A stretch of DNA of 64,000 nt from Galaxea fascicularis (GCA_948470475.1 OX419336.1:42538556-42602555); one strand, 5' to 3'; positions 1-12,676 are shown, numbered from the stretch's first letter. Notes: generated from the sequence alone by a model not told the origin. A program made the numbers and translations.

Positions 1-708
1 TTCTCAAGACTATGATCACATAGGGGGAGCTGGAATGGTGGAATGGCACTCGTCTCCCACCAATGTGACCCAGGTTTGCTCCCCTGACCCGCCGTCATAT
101 CAAGGTAGAGTTTGTTTGTTTTTCTCCGGGTTCTCCGCTTTTCCTCCCTCCACAAAAACCAACACTTCTAAATTCTAATTCGATCTCATACACGTACACT
201 TTATGACGAGCTCTAGGCTCTTTCGTTATGCATGGGTAAACAAAGTACATTGACATTTTAATTTTTTACCGTGGTCTGTAATGGGAAAACAAAACAACAC
301 CGTCAAATTCGGTGTTTCGGGATTTTTCGGCTGTTCCGGGCTGTTCTGGGCTGTTCCGGGGTGTTCCGGTGTTCCGGGGTGTTCCGGTGTTCCGGGGTGT
401 TCCGGTGTTCCGGAGTGTTCCGGTGTTCCAGTGTTCCTAGTTTTAGTACATGCCAATGGGAAATGTTTTGCAATGTAGCAATGGCTATTTTTGTTTAGGC
501 TTTATAGCTCGCAAAGCGTAAGATGGAGGCTATTAACTTCATCTGCGATGAGCCTTTGGCCATTGTCGAAATTCTTCAAGAAAGTCGTGAACAATTTTAT
601 AAGCACCATGTTGTAACAATACTGTACTGGTAAAGAAAGACAACATCGCTATCATGGAGGGCCTCGATAGGAACAGCTACGAGAAGTCTCAAAGCGCGCG
701 AATTTGAC
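1..708. other. Non-coding stretch left of the first transposon
   Basis: No supported gene. The open frames here are short and repeat-driven, and the only clear structure is the minisatellite at 331-437. Confidence 0.5.
331..437. repeat. GTTCCGG-type minisatellite
   Basis: About 105 bases of tandem GTTCCGG/GGTGTTCC units in alternating short and long forms (roughly 17-19 bases per pair). The proline/glycine-rich peptides read from either strand are by-products of the repeat and not genes. Confidence 0.85.
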
Positions 709-2405
709 CACAGGGAGCAGAGGAGTCCTATATGACCGTATTTCTAGTAAAATTCACCGAACAATGGCAGCGTGAAACGATCTCGGTTGATTTTAATTGA
801 CGTGCGTGTAGAAACTGCGTACATGCGATCGTGTTACGCTACAGTTGAAATCCTATCCGCGGCAATGATTGTCGCCCATCGGGCGACAACTCCGGAAAGC
901 GAATACGAGGCACGAAATGCCAAGAGTAAAAGAAAGACAAGGGCTGAAACTGAACACCACGTGACTACAATCCTGGACAAAAGTGTTGGGAAGGTAGCAT
1001 CACTTTAGAGATAACCCCCTCCCCCTTATTAATGTTGGATTTTGCAGGAAGAAAATGGTGACTTCTCTTGCATGAAGAAACCCATGAAGAACCCCAACAT
1101 TGAATATGGGGAAGGGGGGCCACAAGAGCATGTCATTTCCCAAATAGTACAGCTAATAGTTCGAACAATCCAAATAAGCGTGAAGTGAAGTGATGCACGC
1201 AACTTTCCCAACAACTTTTGACCACGATTGTAATTTGATGGACCGTAACATAACGGGGAAGTGAAATTAACCTTTACTAATTCAAATTTCAAAACAGGTG
1301 ATCATGCTGTTTGCCTAAACAATAGACCACTTCTTATGGTATCAACTCCCTTAGTTACTTGGCAGCAATATCCTGGAACTCTCTTCCTAACCATTAACGT
1401 ACTATTTCTGATTTTACTTCGTTTCGACGACTGATATCTACTGGGAATAATGATTTTGCACTCTCTACGTCAACCTCGTAGCTTAGTCGGCAGAGTAACG
1501 GTAGATCTAATCCGGAGGTCGCGGGTTTGATTCCCACCGAGGTCATAAGAATTTTTTCTTTGCCTCGCCACGGTGGTTCCCTGATACCCTTTACTAGGGC
1601 TAACGCCCAGTGGGTTTTTCATGGGTTTATCTTAGCACTTTAATTTACACTTCAGAGTTAATTCTCTGTTCCACCATTAGTAAGTTATATTGTTTGTTAC
1701 ATGGAATTCGGTTTTTATTATAATTAGTTATTAATGTAGTTGGCTTGAAGATATTAGCACTTGGGTGCTACTCCTTAAATTCGAGGGTAAATAAAGTTTA
1801 TTGATTGATTATTGATTGATTGATGCTGTTGCTCAACAAGCCGTGGAAAATTCTCTTCGAGAAAAACGGCATCTACAATAAGACACGGAACAAGACAATA
1901 TAAGCAACAGTAAAAAAGTTGAAAGTGGAAAACAAATCTCTCTTCAGAAATTGGTAAGAATTTTCAGAATTCGTTTTTGGGTTCATTCTCGATCATAACG
2001 AATGGCCGGCGCAAGGCATTCTCACCTGGAGCTTGTCTGTCGGAAGCCATGAAGATTACAGGTGTATGTTGCGCTTTCCATCACTACGAGCAGAGCCGTC
2101 GAAAATTTCGTCGGTTTAAAGTGATGCTTCAGTCCTTCTGCTTTATTTAAACATGACTAACAAGCTTAAAATTTTAGTTTATAAGGCCGAAATAAAGTCA
2201 CTAAATGTTTAGTCAGTATTAGTGACAAGCCCACAGTCATTACTGTATGCGGCTTTCAACTGCAGAGTAACCGCAGCGTAACACAATCGCATGTATGCAG
2301 TTTGATCACGTACGTTAATTCAAATCAACAAGATCGTTTCACGCGGCCACTATTCGGTGAATTTAACTAGAAATACGGTTAAGTAGGACTCCTCTGCTCC
2401 CTGTG
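709..2405. mobile_element. Non-autonomous DNA transposon with long terminal inverted repeats
   Basis: The first ~155 bases (709-865) are matched in inverted orientation by 2255-2405 with modest divergence. The ends read CACAGGGAG...CTCCCTGTG. The 7-base word ATTTGAC lies immediately outside both ends (702-708 and 2406-2412), as expected for a target-site duplication. The interior has no transposase frame and contains a SINE that inserted later. The superfamily is not determined. Confidence 0.75.
1471..1823 (+). mobile_element. tRNA-derived SINE
   Basis: The head has a pol III A-box-like segment (TAGCTTAGTCGGCAGAG) and a B-box (GGGTTTGATTCCCAC). A body of about 250 bases with no frame follows, then a tail of tandem TTGA units after AATAAAGTTTATTGATTG. 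This is the usual SINE plan of tRNA head, body and LINE-like simple-repeat tail. It is nested inside the 709-2405 transposon. Confidence 0.7.
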
Positions 2406-5400
2406 ATTTGACATGATTATAGGCTGGCTTAGAAATCATGCACCGCAGTCACACATATATAACATGATTACCAGTGACAGTGGTTTCAGGTGAGACCCTG
2501 CCAGTTATATAAGTTGCACAGCGGTCTCGAGTTTGCAGATGGCATCCCACAATTAACCCCGATGCAGTGGTTTAGCAGACATCTAAATTCATATGCGTAT
2601 CAAGTCCCACATTCAAGATCTAACTAGCATACGTTTTCTTTTTTTCTCGCGTACAATAAGGGAATGGAACACAAGTTTGAATTTAAGGTTGAGTTACAGG
2701 TAAATGCTTTGTTTTCTGTACATTTCAGCACCTTTCATCAAGTAAATGTTTGAGAATTTTTTGATGAGTTTGGAATGTTTGGATTATTTGGGATTATGTT
2801 GAAAATTAATATGGAAAAATTGTAAAATATTGGATTTGAATGTGGTTGAAAATTGTAAGAGACATCTCTAATTTTTGGTAATTAAAGTACGGTCAAAGCT
2901 GACACTGATTCCGGATTAACTCGACTGTGATTCGAACTGAACTGTGGGAGGAAACGTTACGGCAATTCAAACGGTGCAAATTTTGTCATGGTATTACCAG
3001 CCACAATACTTTGAGGCCGCGGCGAATTGGACTTCTTCAATTGTTATGCAGGACACAATACTGAGCTTGTATTCCCCATAAAGATTTCAAATTTGGGCTA
3101 GTTTCATAATTTGTTGTTGTAATTAAAAAGTAAACGAGAAGAAAAGCTCAACAACAGACTTAATTCCCTTCGATCTCTACGACATCACCCACCGCTGTCA
3201 AGTGACTGGTTTATGTGTCGCGATTAGTCACATCGATCTGAAGTTATTTGCCATATCCATCTCGGTAGGACTGTGCTTAAATCCCAGTTAAAGGGACATT
3301 CCGGCTGTAGATTTCAGCGCTTTTCCTCCCAAATCTCACTTCGATTTCGTTCAATCAAAAAATGGCTCCATTAGGTTGGAGTCATTGCTGCAGTAAATGT
3401 TTGTGGATATTTTGATTATTTTTTAGTTGTTTTGAAGAAATAAAAATTGGGGGAAAGTTCAAAATTAAGAAAAATTAGAAAATATTAGATTTGAAGGTGG
3501 TTCAAAATTGATATTTAAAAGATAATCCGCCGATTGGCGGACTAACTGATTTATGTGTATATCCTTTTTTACTGGACTTCTTTCTTTCATTCTTAATTCA
3601 CCCTATTTACCCACGAACTCAACCAGAATGCCCCCTTACGTCAAATTTTCGGAGCACGATGCTGTTGGATTGTTCTTAAATCAGTAGACTAGTTAAGGAT
3701 CACACACAATCGCAATTTAGTTTTCTAATGGGTTGGTTGTCACCAGTTCTACACTTGGGAAAGGAGTAAATAGATGAGAATAGATGCCAGCATCATACCC
3801 GAGGCAACCATACGAAAGTGCGACTAGCTTGTTGCAAACAAACCGTATCACCACAAAAAGAGACATGTAGGCAAGAGACTCACGTTTAATGACTGATTTG
3901 CTTGGTCAATGCCTCTAACAGTATAAAACCCAGTCAGATGACCACATGACCTAATTTAAGCAAAAGCAAATTATGGTTGCTAATTCCCTTTGTGTCGCTG
4001 CCTTGTCTGCAAGATGACATCTAAGGTTCTAAGGGGACTAAAGCAATCAAACAAACAGCAATCAACAAACTGTGTTTACTGAAACGACTCAAGTCTGGTA
4101 CGTAAATAGACCATTTTACAGTTGTGGCTGAGTTACCTGGCTTGTGAATGGAAGCGAGGCTGAGCATCGCCAGAAATCGGGGACATTTCGAGCCCGCTAA
4201 CAACTACCAGCGGTATACTGTATAACGCAAAGGAATAAAGACAGATAAAGACATCCAATATGGCAGCAAACGCTGAAACGAGTGGGAAAGACGCTGTTTC
4301 ATGCGATATATTGCACAATCTAAGCTCTGTAGATATTTTATTTGGTGCAAAGTAATTCTCGACAATGTCCGACATTTTTTTGGTTTAAATATTAGTGTGA
4401 TAGCCTTTATAAATTAAGCTGTGTTCGATTTTCGCGCGTACTTACTTCCATTCAAACCAAATCTAGGGTTACTGGGGGACTGTAACCCAGTTTATATCCC
4501 ATGAAACACCAGTGTTGATCAACAAAGAAAATGGCGGCTCGTGCAGGGAAAGCTTCGAGTTTGTAGCTTTCTTTCATACATAAATATGGCGTCCGCTTGC
4601 TGTGCTACAGACGAAAAATGAGAAAGATAAGGACGTCCTTGGAAGTATTTTGCCGTGAGCAATTCATGCATTTTTCGGCAGAATTAGATCGTTTAAACAT
4701 CGTAGAAGTTATATCGAGTCGTGATGATTCACATTGTGAAAGGGTTTGCTTGCCAGTGGACGAGTTTGTGGCATGACTTCGCTACGATTTTAAAGCAATG
4801 TATGGAGAATGGAGCATCAATGTGTGATGGATTGGTCGAGGCGTCGGGAAGTAAGTAATCATCTATCTAAGTAGCCGTTGATAAGTCAAATGCGAAGCTT
4901 GTACACTACTGAACATGTATCGAGTCGTGATATGACGAACCGCAATTTAATTATTTATATATATGAAAATAATTTCGTATCTCCATACATTTCTTTACAT
5001 GAGTTTGCCGCCATTCTGGCCTTGGTGCGCAGGCGCCGCCGCCATCTTGTCCTAAATTTCTGGCAATGGGTGACCTTGTTTTGATACAAATCTTTCTGTT
5101 TTTCTTATGTAAATGCAGACTAGTTAGCATTACAACAACATGATTTACATGATAAAAGCAGTGAGGTCTCTATCAAAACAAGATCACCGGCAACCTCGCT
5201 GCCATTCAAAGGCCAGGTCACTGAGCGAACAACTGTAAAATGGCCTATTATGCGATGACAATGACCCGTGCACTTGCACAAAATAGAACATCATTATGGC
5301 CAGAGGTAAACAAACAATAACAGGGAACTTTACAAATTCACTTGAAAGAAGAATAAACGTCTTTAGCAATTTTAAAAAACAAATACAGTAACATAAAAGT

Positions 5401-5922
5401 ACCATCTACCAAAGATGTATGTAGTGGAATAAAGATTTACATGCCCTTTGCATGCAATTTTAAAACAGCTGCGCTGTCACAGAATTGAAATAACGACTCA
5501 TGAATGCAAAATGAACACAGCAATTACAGCCGGCTACCGAACCTTACGAAAGCCCTTTGTTACTGGATGTTTTGCAAAATATCTATGATATATTTTAGTA
5601 ATATATCTATGATGTCCACTTTTTCCTCTTTTAGTAATCATACCCTAAGTTGAAAATTTGATCCAAATTCGATGTCGGGTTCACCCAAGTTTACTCAGTT
5701 AATGGTTGTGGTCATGCCTCAAATTGAATACACAGTGACATCATTAGTAACCCTGTCCTCCCCCCCCCTCCCCTTCAACTTTCCTCCACCCCCTGTCACT
5801 TTCCCACCTTAAACAGATTTGGGTTTCCAAGTGCGTTTTTTTGGAATCTTCCTCTGTAAACAATATGACGATTGCTGAGAATGTCCTACGTCCCTTCCGT
5901 TAGGTAATCATTATCACGCGAT
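2406..5922. other. Intergenic stretch, no gene recognised
   Basis: No supported coding region. A degenerate direct repeat is visible: 2738-2853 and 3391-3511 share an AT-rich ~115-base segment (AGTAAATGTTTG start, GGTTnAAAATTG end). A C-rich tract lies at 5755-5800. It probably includes the 3' flank of the ShKT gene, whose last codon is at 5923-5925 on the minus strand. Confidence 0.4.
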
Positions 5923-6059
5923 TCATTTTTTACCTTCTGAACAAAATCCACAAGACTTTGCACATTTTTCCCTCATAAAGTCCTCGTGGTTCTTACAGTA
6001 GCCGTCCATGGCCGCTTTTTCGGGACAACCATCTGCATAGTCAGGATCATCTTTGCAAT
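5923..6059 (-). CDS. ShKT-domain gene, last exon (ShKT domain 4, with stop)
   Basis: The exon starts after a splice acceptor (TTCTAG) in phase 1 and encodes one ShKT domain of about 42 residues. Its six cysteines follow the family spacing, ending KSCGFCSE. Unlike the other three copies it reads through the place where they have a donor and stops at TGA (5925-5923), giving a plausible C-terminus. ShKT domains are short disulfide-rich modules named after the ShK potassium-channel peptide of an anemone. They also occur in many secreted enzymes and structural proteins, so a toxin role cannot be assumed. Confidence 0.75.
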
Positions 6060-7115
6060 CTAGAACACGGTAAATATACTAATATACACATTTCTTTTAA
6101 ATCGAACCAAATAGCAGTTGTCATGTTGTTCGCCATAAGCGAAATCTATACGTTTTAAGACGACAAAAGACATTTATCAAGAAGGTTCGCTTTTTACTAG
6201 GTTTGTTTATTTGTTTGTTTGCTTTTCTGCTTATTGTGTACAGTGTCTTATCGTTCCTTCGTGGTTGATGATAATGATGTTGTCACATATTTCAATGAAT
6301 ATTTTTGATTAAACATGGTTGACCACAAGATGAGCCGACCTGCTGCGATAACGTAATTCCTGGAATTGTGTCTCTGTTTGGTTGTTGTTCAGTGTTGTTG
6401 ATGATGTTTCTGATTTCTATAGGTTTTCTTTTTTTCTTTACCAGTAGGGCGAGCAAGAAAATTAAAGGCGATACAACTGCCAATAGTTAACTTACCTATT
6501 GGCGCTGGGGACTTTTCTATCCCTGGATTAAAGAAAAATACGTTAAATTCTTCCGCAATACGATATCGTGGGTTACTCCGTCATTAAGCTCTCAGAAACC
6601 TTCCGGGACCTTGGTTCCTGGTTTGATAGAGCAGTATTAGTTTTTCACCGCTTTCTAACACCGGCCTGAAAATTGGTTTTGTTTTTCACATAAACACACT
6701 TTTCCCATTTCTAGAAACCATATAGCTCAAGCTACAAGTTTTTACGCTAAAAGGTTATACGTGACCAGTTGGTTCACTGAAGGTCGCCATTATGGTACGT
6801 TTCAAGAATATTATGACGCCTAGGCTTGAGAACGCTAGAGCACTAAAATTGTTTAAGTTACAACGTAGTCTGGTAAATTGTGTTGGTACCTGCAGTTGAA
6901 GCTCTGTGTGTCTACACCATTGAGTGGCTGCAATTTAGCGGTTGGAACGTACATATCAAATGTATTTCAAGTTGGCTATTTTCTTATTATCGATTGTAAT
7001 CATCAAATCAACTCCCAACTAAAACAGTGGAAACAATGTTGTTTCAGAAGACAGTGCTTTGAATTCTTTAGGTCATCAATATCTGAATCAAGTTAGTAAA
7101 CCCGATTTACTTTAC

Positions 7116-7241
7116 CTTCTGAACAAAATCCACAAGACTTTGCACATTTTTCCCTCATAAAATCCTCGTGGTTCTTACAGTAGCCGTCCATGGCCGCTTT
7201 TTCGGGACAACCATCTGCATAGTCAGGATCATCTTTGCAAT
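7116..7241 (-). CDS. ShKT-domain gene, ShKT exon 3
   Basis: A 126-base phase-1 exon between acceptor TTCTAG and donor GTAAAG, coding one complete six-cysteine ShKT domain. It differs from the last exon at very few bases. The exon and flanking intron recur with a period of 1181-1182 bases. Symmetric phase 1 on both sides means units can be added or lost without breaking the frame. Confidence 0.78.
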
Positions 7242-8296
7242 CTAGAACACGGTAAATATACTGATATACACATTTCTTTTAAATCGAACCAAATAGCAGT
7301 TGTCATGTTGTTCGCCATAAGCGAAATCTATACGTTTTAAGACGACAAAAGACATTTATCAAGAATGTTCACTTTTTACTAGGTTTGTTTATTTGTTTGT
7401 TTGCTTTTCTGCTTATTGTGTACAGTGTCTTATCGTTCCTTCGTGGTTGATGATAATGATGTTGTCACATATTTCAATGAATATTTTTTATTAACCATGG
7501 TTGACCACAAGATGAGCCGACCTGCTGCGATAACGTAATTCCTGGAATTGTGTCTCTGTTTGGTTGTTGTTCAGTGTTGTTGATGATGTTTCTGATTTCT
7601 ATAGGTTTTCTTTTTTTCTTTACCAGTAGGGCGAGCAAGAAAATTAAGGCGATACAACTGCCAATAGTTAACTTACCTATTGGCGCTGGGGGCTTTTCTA
7701 TCCCTGGATTAAAGAAAAATACGTTAAATTCTTCCGCAATACGATATCGTGGGTTACTCCGTCATTAAGCTCTCAGAAACCTTCCGGGACCTTGGTTCCT
7801 GGTTTGATAGAGCAGTATTAGTTTTTCACCGCTTTCTAACACCGGCCTGAAAATTGGTTTTGTTTTTCACATAAACACACTTTTCCCATTTCTAGAAACC
7901 ATATAGCTCAAGCTACAAGTTTTTACGCTAAAAGGTTATACGTGACCAGTTGGTTCACTGAACGTCGCCATTATGGTACGTTTCAAGAATATTATGACGC
8001 CTAGGCTTGAGAACGCTAGAGCACTAAAATTGTTTAAGTTACAACGTAGTCTGGTAAATTGTATTGGTACCTGCAGTTGAAGCTCTGTGTGTCTACACCA
8101 TTGAGTGGCTGCAATTTAGCGGTTGGAACGTACATATCAAATGTATTTCAAGTTGGCTATTTTCTTATTATCGATTGTAATCATCAAATCAACTCCCAAC
8201 TAAAACAGTGGAAACAATGTCGTTTCAGAATACAGTGCTTTGAATTCTTTAGGTCATCAATATCTGAATCAAGTTAGTAAACCCGATTTACTTTAC

Positions 8297-8422
8297 CTTC
8301 TGAACAAAATTCACAAGACTTTGCACATTTTTCCCTCATAAAATCCTCGTGGTTCTTACAGTAGCCGTCCATGGCCGCTTTTTCGGGACAACCATCTGCA
8401 TAGTCAGGATCATCTTTGCAAT
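8297..8422 (-). CDS. ShKT-domain gene, ShKT exon 2
   Basis: A 126-base phase-1 exon with the same six-cysteine domain. One visible change near the end turns the usual KSCGFC into KSCEFC. It lies exactly 1181 bases from the neighbouring copy and has near-identical intron sequence on both sides. Confidence 0.78.
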
Positions 8423-9477
8423 CTAGAACACGGTAAATATACTGATATACACATTTCTTTTAAATCGAACCAAATAGCAGTTGTCATGTTGTTCGCCATA
8501 AGCGAAATCTATACGTTTTAAGACGACAAAAGACATTTATCAAGAATGTTCACTTTTTACTAGGTTTGTTTATTTGTTTGTTTGCTTTTCTGCTTATTGT
8601 GTACAGTGTCTTATCGTTACTTCGTGGTTGATGATAATGATGTTGTCACATATTTCAATGAATATTTTTTATTAAACATGGTTGACCACAAGATGAGCCG
8701 ACCTGCTGCAATAACGTAATTCCTGGAATTGTGTCTCTGTTTGGTTGTTGTTCAGTGTTGTTGATGATGTTTCTGATTTCTATAGGTTTTCTTTTTTTCT
8801 TTACCAGTAGGGCGAGCAAGAAAATTAAGGCGATACAACTGCCAATAGTTAACTTACCTATTGGCGCTGGGGGCTTTTCTATCCCTGGATTAAAGAAAAA
8901 TACGTTAAATTCTTCCGCAATACGATATCGTGGGTTACTCCGTCATTAAGCTCTCAGAAACCTTCCGGGACCTTGGTTCCTGGTTTGATAGAGCAGTATT
9001 AGTTTTTCACCGCTTTCTAACACCGGCCTGAAAATTGGTTTTGTTTTTCACATAAACACACTTTTCCCATTTCTAGAAACCATATAGCTCAAGCTACAAG
9101 TTTTTACGCTAAAAGGTTATACGTGACCAGTTGGTTCACTGAAGGTCGCCATTATGGTACGTTTCAAGAATATTATGACGCCTAGGCTTGAGAACGCTAG
9201 AGCACTAAAATTGTTTAAGTTACAACGTAGTCTGGTAAATTGTATTGGTACCTGCAGTTGAAGCTCTGTGTGTCTACACCATTGAGTGGCTGCAATTTAG
9301 CGGTTGGAACGTACATATCAAATGTATTTCAAGTTGGCTATTTTCTTATTATCGATTGTAATCATCAAATCAACTCCCAACTAAAACAGTGGAAACAATG
9401 TCGTTTCAGAATACAGTGCTTTGAATTCTTTAGGTCATCAATATCTGAATCAAGTTAGTAAACCCGATTTACTTTAC

Positions 9478-9603
9478 CTTCTGAACAAAATCCACAAGAC
9501 TTTGCACATTTTTCCCTCATAAAGTCCTCGTGGTTCTTACAGTAGCCGTCTATGGCCGCTTTTTCGGGACAATCATCTGAATAGTTGGGATCATCTTTGC
9601 AAT
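9478..9603 (-). CDS. ShKT-domain gene, ShKT exon 1
   Basis: A 126-base phase-1 exon and the most diverged of the four ShKT units, with several substitutions in the first half. It is the outermost copy: the intron upstream of it (9604 onward) is unrelated to the repeated intron. It was probably the founding exon from which the tandem copies came (inference). Confidence 0.75.
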
Positions 9604-9739
9604 CTGGAACAAGGTAAAATCCATTTTAAAAAATCCATATGTACTCATATTGAGTAGTCTACCTGCTGATGTTACCACTCATTAACTGTAGAGCACTATT
9701 CTAGAATCAACGGTGAAACACCACCTGGATTACATACCC

Positions 9740-9767
9740 GACGCGTTTCGGTTTACGCCTTCATCAG
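9740..9767 (-). ncRNA. Hammerhead-ribozyme-like core, tentative
   Basis: On the minus strand, CTGATGA (9767-9761), GAAA (9749-9746) and GTC (9742-9740) occur in the order and spacing of a minimal type I hammerhead. ACCC before CTGATGA can pair with GGGT after GTC as stem I. The stretch ACGCGT is self-complementary, as in short stem III forms reported from Penelope-like retroelements. Stem II would be only two GC pairs with an extra A beside CTGATGA, which is poor. It may simply be a conserved transposon tail. Confidence 0.3.
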
Positions 9768-9912
9768 GGGTCTAAACTCATCGTATTTGTTACAATTGTG
9801 TTTATATTGGTTTAAAATAAAGTGCTTTTTATTGGAAGACCATCCTCTTTTGTGCAAGTTATATATAATTTTATATTAAAGTAATAAAAAACGCGCCGAG
9901 TGTATTGTTGAG

Positions 9913-10030
9913 TTATATAAGCACGCGGGAATTTTTAAGAACACGAGAGAAGTGCCTAGAGAAGCACGAGCCGAAGGCGAGTGCTTCTGGCACTCCTCGA
10001 GTGTTCTTAAAAATTCCCAAGTGCTTATAA
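9913..10030. repeat. Fold-back (inverted-repeat) element
   Basis: TTATAAGCAC-like sequence at 9913-9958 pairs with 9985-10030 (shared GGGAATTTTTAAGAACAC/GTGTTCTTAAAAATTCCC) around a GC-rich centre. Confidence 0.7.
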
Positions 10031-11321
10031 AACACCTTGTGAAGTAGCAGTGCATTTTAACAAAACCCCACACACTCTAGATGTGATTTTTCATTTCAGT
10101 GCGTCGATCAGGTGCAGGCCCCAGACAACCCTGAAGAGGTCGATAGGCTTTTAATCACATAAGAGGCTTATTGGAGTGCCCAGCTGTTCTCCCTGGCACC
10201 TCACGGCTTTAATAAAAGGAAGAAATTTCATTCAAAAAACAGGATTTGTTACAATTAATTTCTTTCTCCCATAGTTTACGTTCTTGCGTGATCAATCGTT
10301 CAAAGGCCCTTTTCTTGGATTTTGTCAGCCTTTTAGGTGTTGATTGGACTCAAAGGCCCTGTTTGGAGAACTTATTATGATTTACATTATTTAAGGGCCC
10401 TCCAGGGATTTTGTTCTTTATCGGCCCTTTCAGGCTCCAAAGGCTTCGTTTTGGGATTTTGGTACGCTTGATTTTTACGTCGGGGTAGGTTGCCTTTCTT
10501 CAGATACTCCTTTCTAATACTTGCCGCATTGCTCTTTCAATCAGTATTGTATTCGTTTTAGCCAGATTAGATTTTTATTGATCAATTTTTATCTCTTCTT
10601 CTGTTAATTGTTTTCATAGTGTCGTTTTTTCAGTTTATTCAGTACTTTCACTCCGCTGATTTTGCTTTTTTGTCGTCTATTAATTACCACCATTTGTTGT
10701 TCTTTTTTGTAATCGTGCACCTTAATCGGTAGTTGCCACTTGTAATTACGTAATCACTAGCACTTTTATCCTATTTAAGGTCCGTTTTTATTCAAAAGTT
10801 GTAATAACTGAAGAAAGTCTTTGACAGAAACGTTTTATTATATATTTTTTATCTCTTTTTAACGTCAGAAGTTGTCCATCCTCGCTTTTCTTCTAACTTT
10901 TTATATATACATATATTTATATATATTTCTTTTGAATTGAACAGTCTCCGGAAGCGCAAAAACAATTATAGCGGAGCTCCGGCGGCCCGATCAGTCTCTC
11001 GCGGTCACTTTTCTCAAGAAAAAGTAAAGTCGATTTCGCTCAACGTTTTTCGATGTTATTAGGCAGCTTAAGCAACGACGACGGCGACGGCAACGAGAAC
11101 GTCATTTCAAAATATGACTTATCATGGTTTTGGGGGACGCAGCCTCAAATGACCAATCTCAATGTTATCTTTCACATGATGGTGTCAATTTATCGATTAC
11201 TTCAAAATTTGAAACTCGCCCCAGTTCCCTTTTGAATTTCCGAGTTGGAACGGCCAATTAGTTTATCTGTAAATGCTAATATAAAAGAAATAACTGTGGA
11301 GCTCCGCTTTTAGGCTTGCCG

Positions 11322-11322
<1 letters not shown>

Positions 11323-11384
<62 letters not shown>

Positions 11385-11390
11385 TATATT
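11323..11390. repeat. TA dinucleotide microsatellite
   Basis: About 60 bases of uninterrupted TA followed by imperfect TATTATAT. Confidence 0.95.
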
Positions 11391-12418
11391 TTTGTCCATG
11401 AATTTTGCGCGGATACAGAATTTCATGAGTTGACACGGGAGGGAGGTCAGTAATCTAGGTGTATTGTAGATTGTCAAATCTGACGCCAAATTTTTAAATA
11501 AGCTTTAGAAATGAAGATTGAAGGCTTCGAATTCTAAAATGCTAAATTTTTGCGACGTTAAACGTTAATAACTTTGAATTAAGCTGGAAATAAAAAAGTC
11601 GAAGTGAGATCACTATCATCGTCATCATTTTAATTCAATTGTTTAAATTTAGGAAATTAGAGAAACACTAACCGAGGCGGGTTGTGTAACTTACAATCAA
11701 ATTGAACAAAATAGATTATTAGTAAATCAGGTAAATAAATAAATAAATTAATTAATTAAATACATAGGTATACAACGAATAATCAAAGTCAACGAAAATT
11801 TGAAGTAAAAATTAAATTTGGGAATCAGTGGTTTTTTCATTCAAGCTTGTCAGTAACTTACAGTACAGATAAACTCTGTTGTTGTGGTCAATGGCCTAAA
11901 ATCCCAACGAAAATAATCGGTTAACGCGGGTTTCAACAAGTTATTGCAGTTAAGTAAATAGGTGCCCATTTGTTCAAGTTTGGCGTAATCGTTCAGTCTG
12001 TAATAAATTAACTCGATAAATTTTCGCGCGCTTTTCAACGTAAGTGCATATTTTTTAGTCAAGCAAATAATATTGCTCTGAACAGTTGCTATGTCTCAAC
12101 TTCACATTTTAGAACTATCTAACTTCGAATATCTGAGCATAGTTTTAACAGTAAACAAATACTGGCCGCGATGATTGAACTTCCTGTGGAATATAGCGGA
12201 GTAGCCCAAGGACATTTGTTAAAGAAAAATTGGCGGGACGACTGTTAATTTGCAAATACAGTTAATTTCTAAATGCGGAGCACGATTAACCTCACGGATG
12301 TAGCAATTAGACTGATTACCTCCACAGCCGGTAAACTAACCTTATACAAAAAAGTTTTCAGCAGGTCTATCAGTTGTAATGGGTGGCTACCCACAACAAG
12401 AATACTAGAAAATCTCAC

Positions 12419-12460
12419 CTTCATCTTTTAATGCAGTTTCCGGGAACGGTAAACCTGCAA
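12419..12460 (-). CDS. ShKT-domain gene, linker exon
   Basis: A 42-base exon between acceptor ATTCAG and donor GTGAGA, phase 1 at both ends. It joins the signal-peptide exon to the first ShKT exon in frame and encodes 14 residues (LAGLPFPETALKDE), probably a propeptide or spacer. The call rests on splice sites and phase agreement. Confidence 0.6.
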
Positions 12461-12582
12461 CTGAATTAGGTACATTTAAAACTTGTGCCACTAGGAAAGT
12501 AAGAATGAACACAGAATGAAGTTACTAAGCAAGAAGTAGAATTGAAAAGATCTCACTGCAGGTGTGATTGGTCAACACTTAC

Positions 12583-12676
12583 GAGATTCACTACGAAAAA
12601 ATCGTCCAGGGAAATACTTCCCGCTGCACGGATAAGCCGCAAATAAAACTAACATCAACGCCACGATCGTCTTCAT
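12583..12676 (-). CDS. ShKT-domain gene, first exon with signal peptide
   Basis: ATG at 12676. The first ~18 residues form a classic secretory signal: basic MKT, a hydrophobic core VALMLVLFAAY, then a small-residue cleavage region around PCSG. The exon ends at a strong donor (GTAAGT) in phase 1. Joined to the later exons it predicts a secreted protein of about 216 residues with four ShKT domains. Transcript evidence would be needed to confirm that no further exon lies in the 2.8 kb intron. Confidence 0.72.

Larger units (their letters stand above)
6060..9603. repeat. Three tandem ~1.18 kb units, each one intron plus one ShKT exon
   Basis: Units 6060-7241, 7242-8422 and 8423-9603 are nearly identical over introns as well as exons; differences are scattered single bases. 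The same short open frames therefore recur at 1181-base spacing inside the introns and are not genes. The high identity indicates recent unequal exchange or gene conversion. Confidence 0.9.
9604..12418. other. Long intron of the ShKT gene
   Basis: No exon recognised. It contains a ribozyme-like motif (9740-9767), a fold-back element (9913-10030) and a long TA microsatellite (11323-11390). Confidence 0.5.

Noticed and set aside
226..498. Proline/glycine-rich open frames on both strands
   Set aside because: Produced by the GTTCCGG minisatellite, which stays open in several frames.
5755..5800. C-rich tract as a G-quadruplex or regulatory element
   Set aside because: Low-complexity without regular G-tract spacing on the other strand.
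7550..9458. Repeated 72-codon frames at 1181-base spacing
   Set aside because: They lie within the duplicated introns of the ShKT gene and have no protein features.
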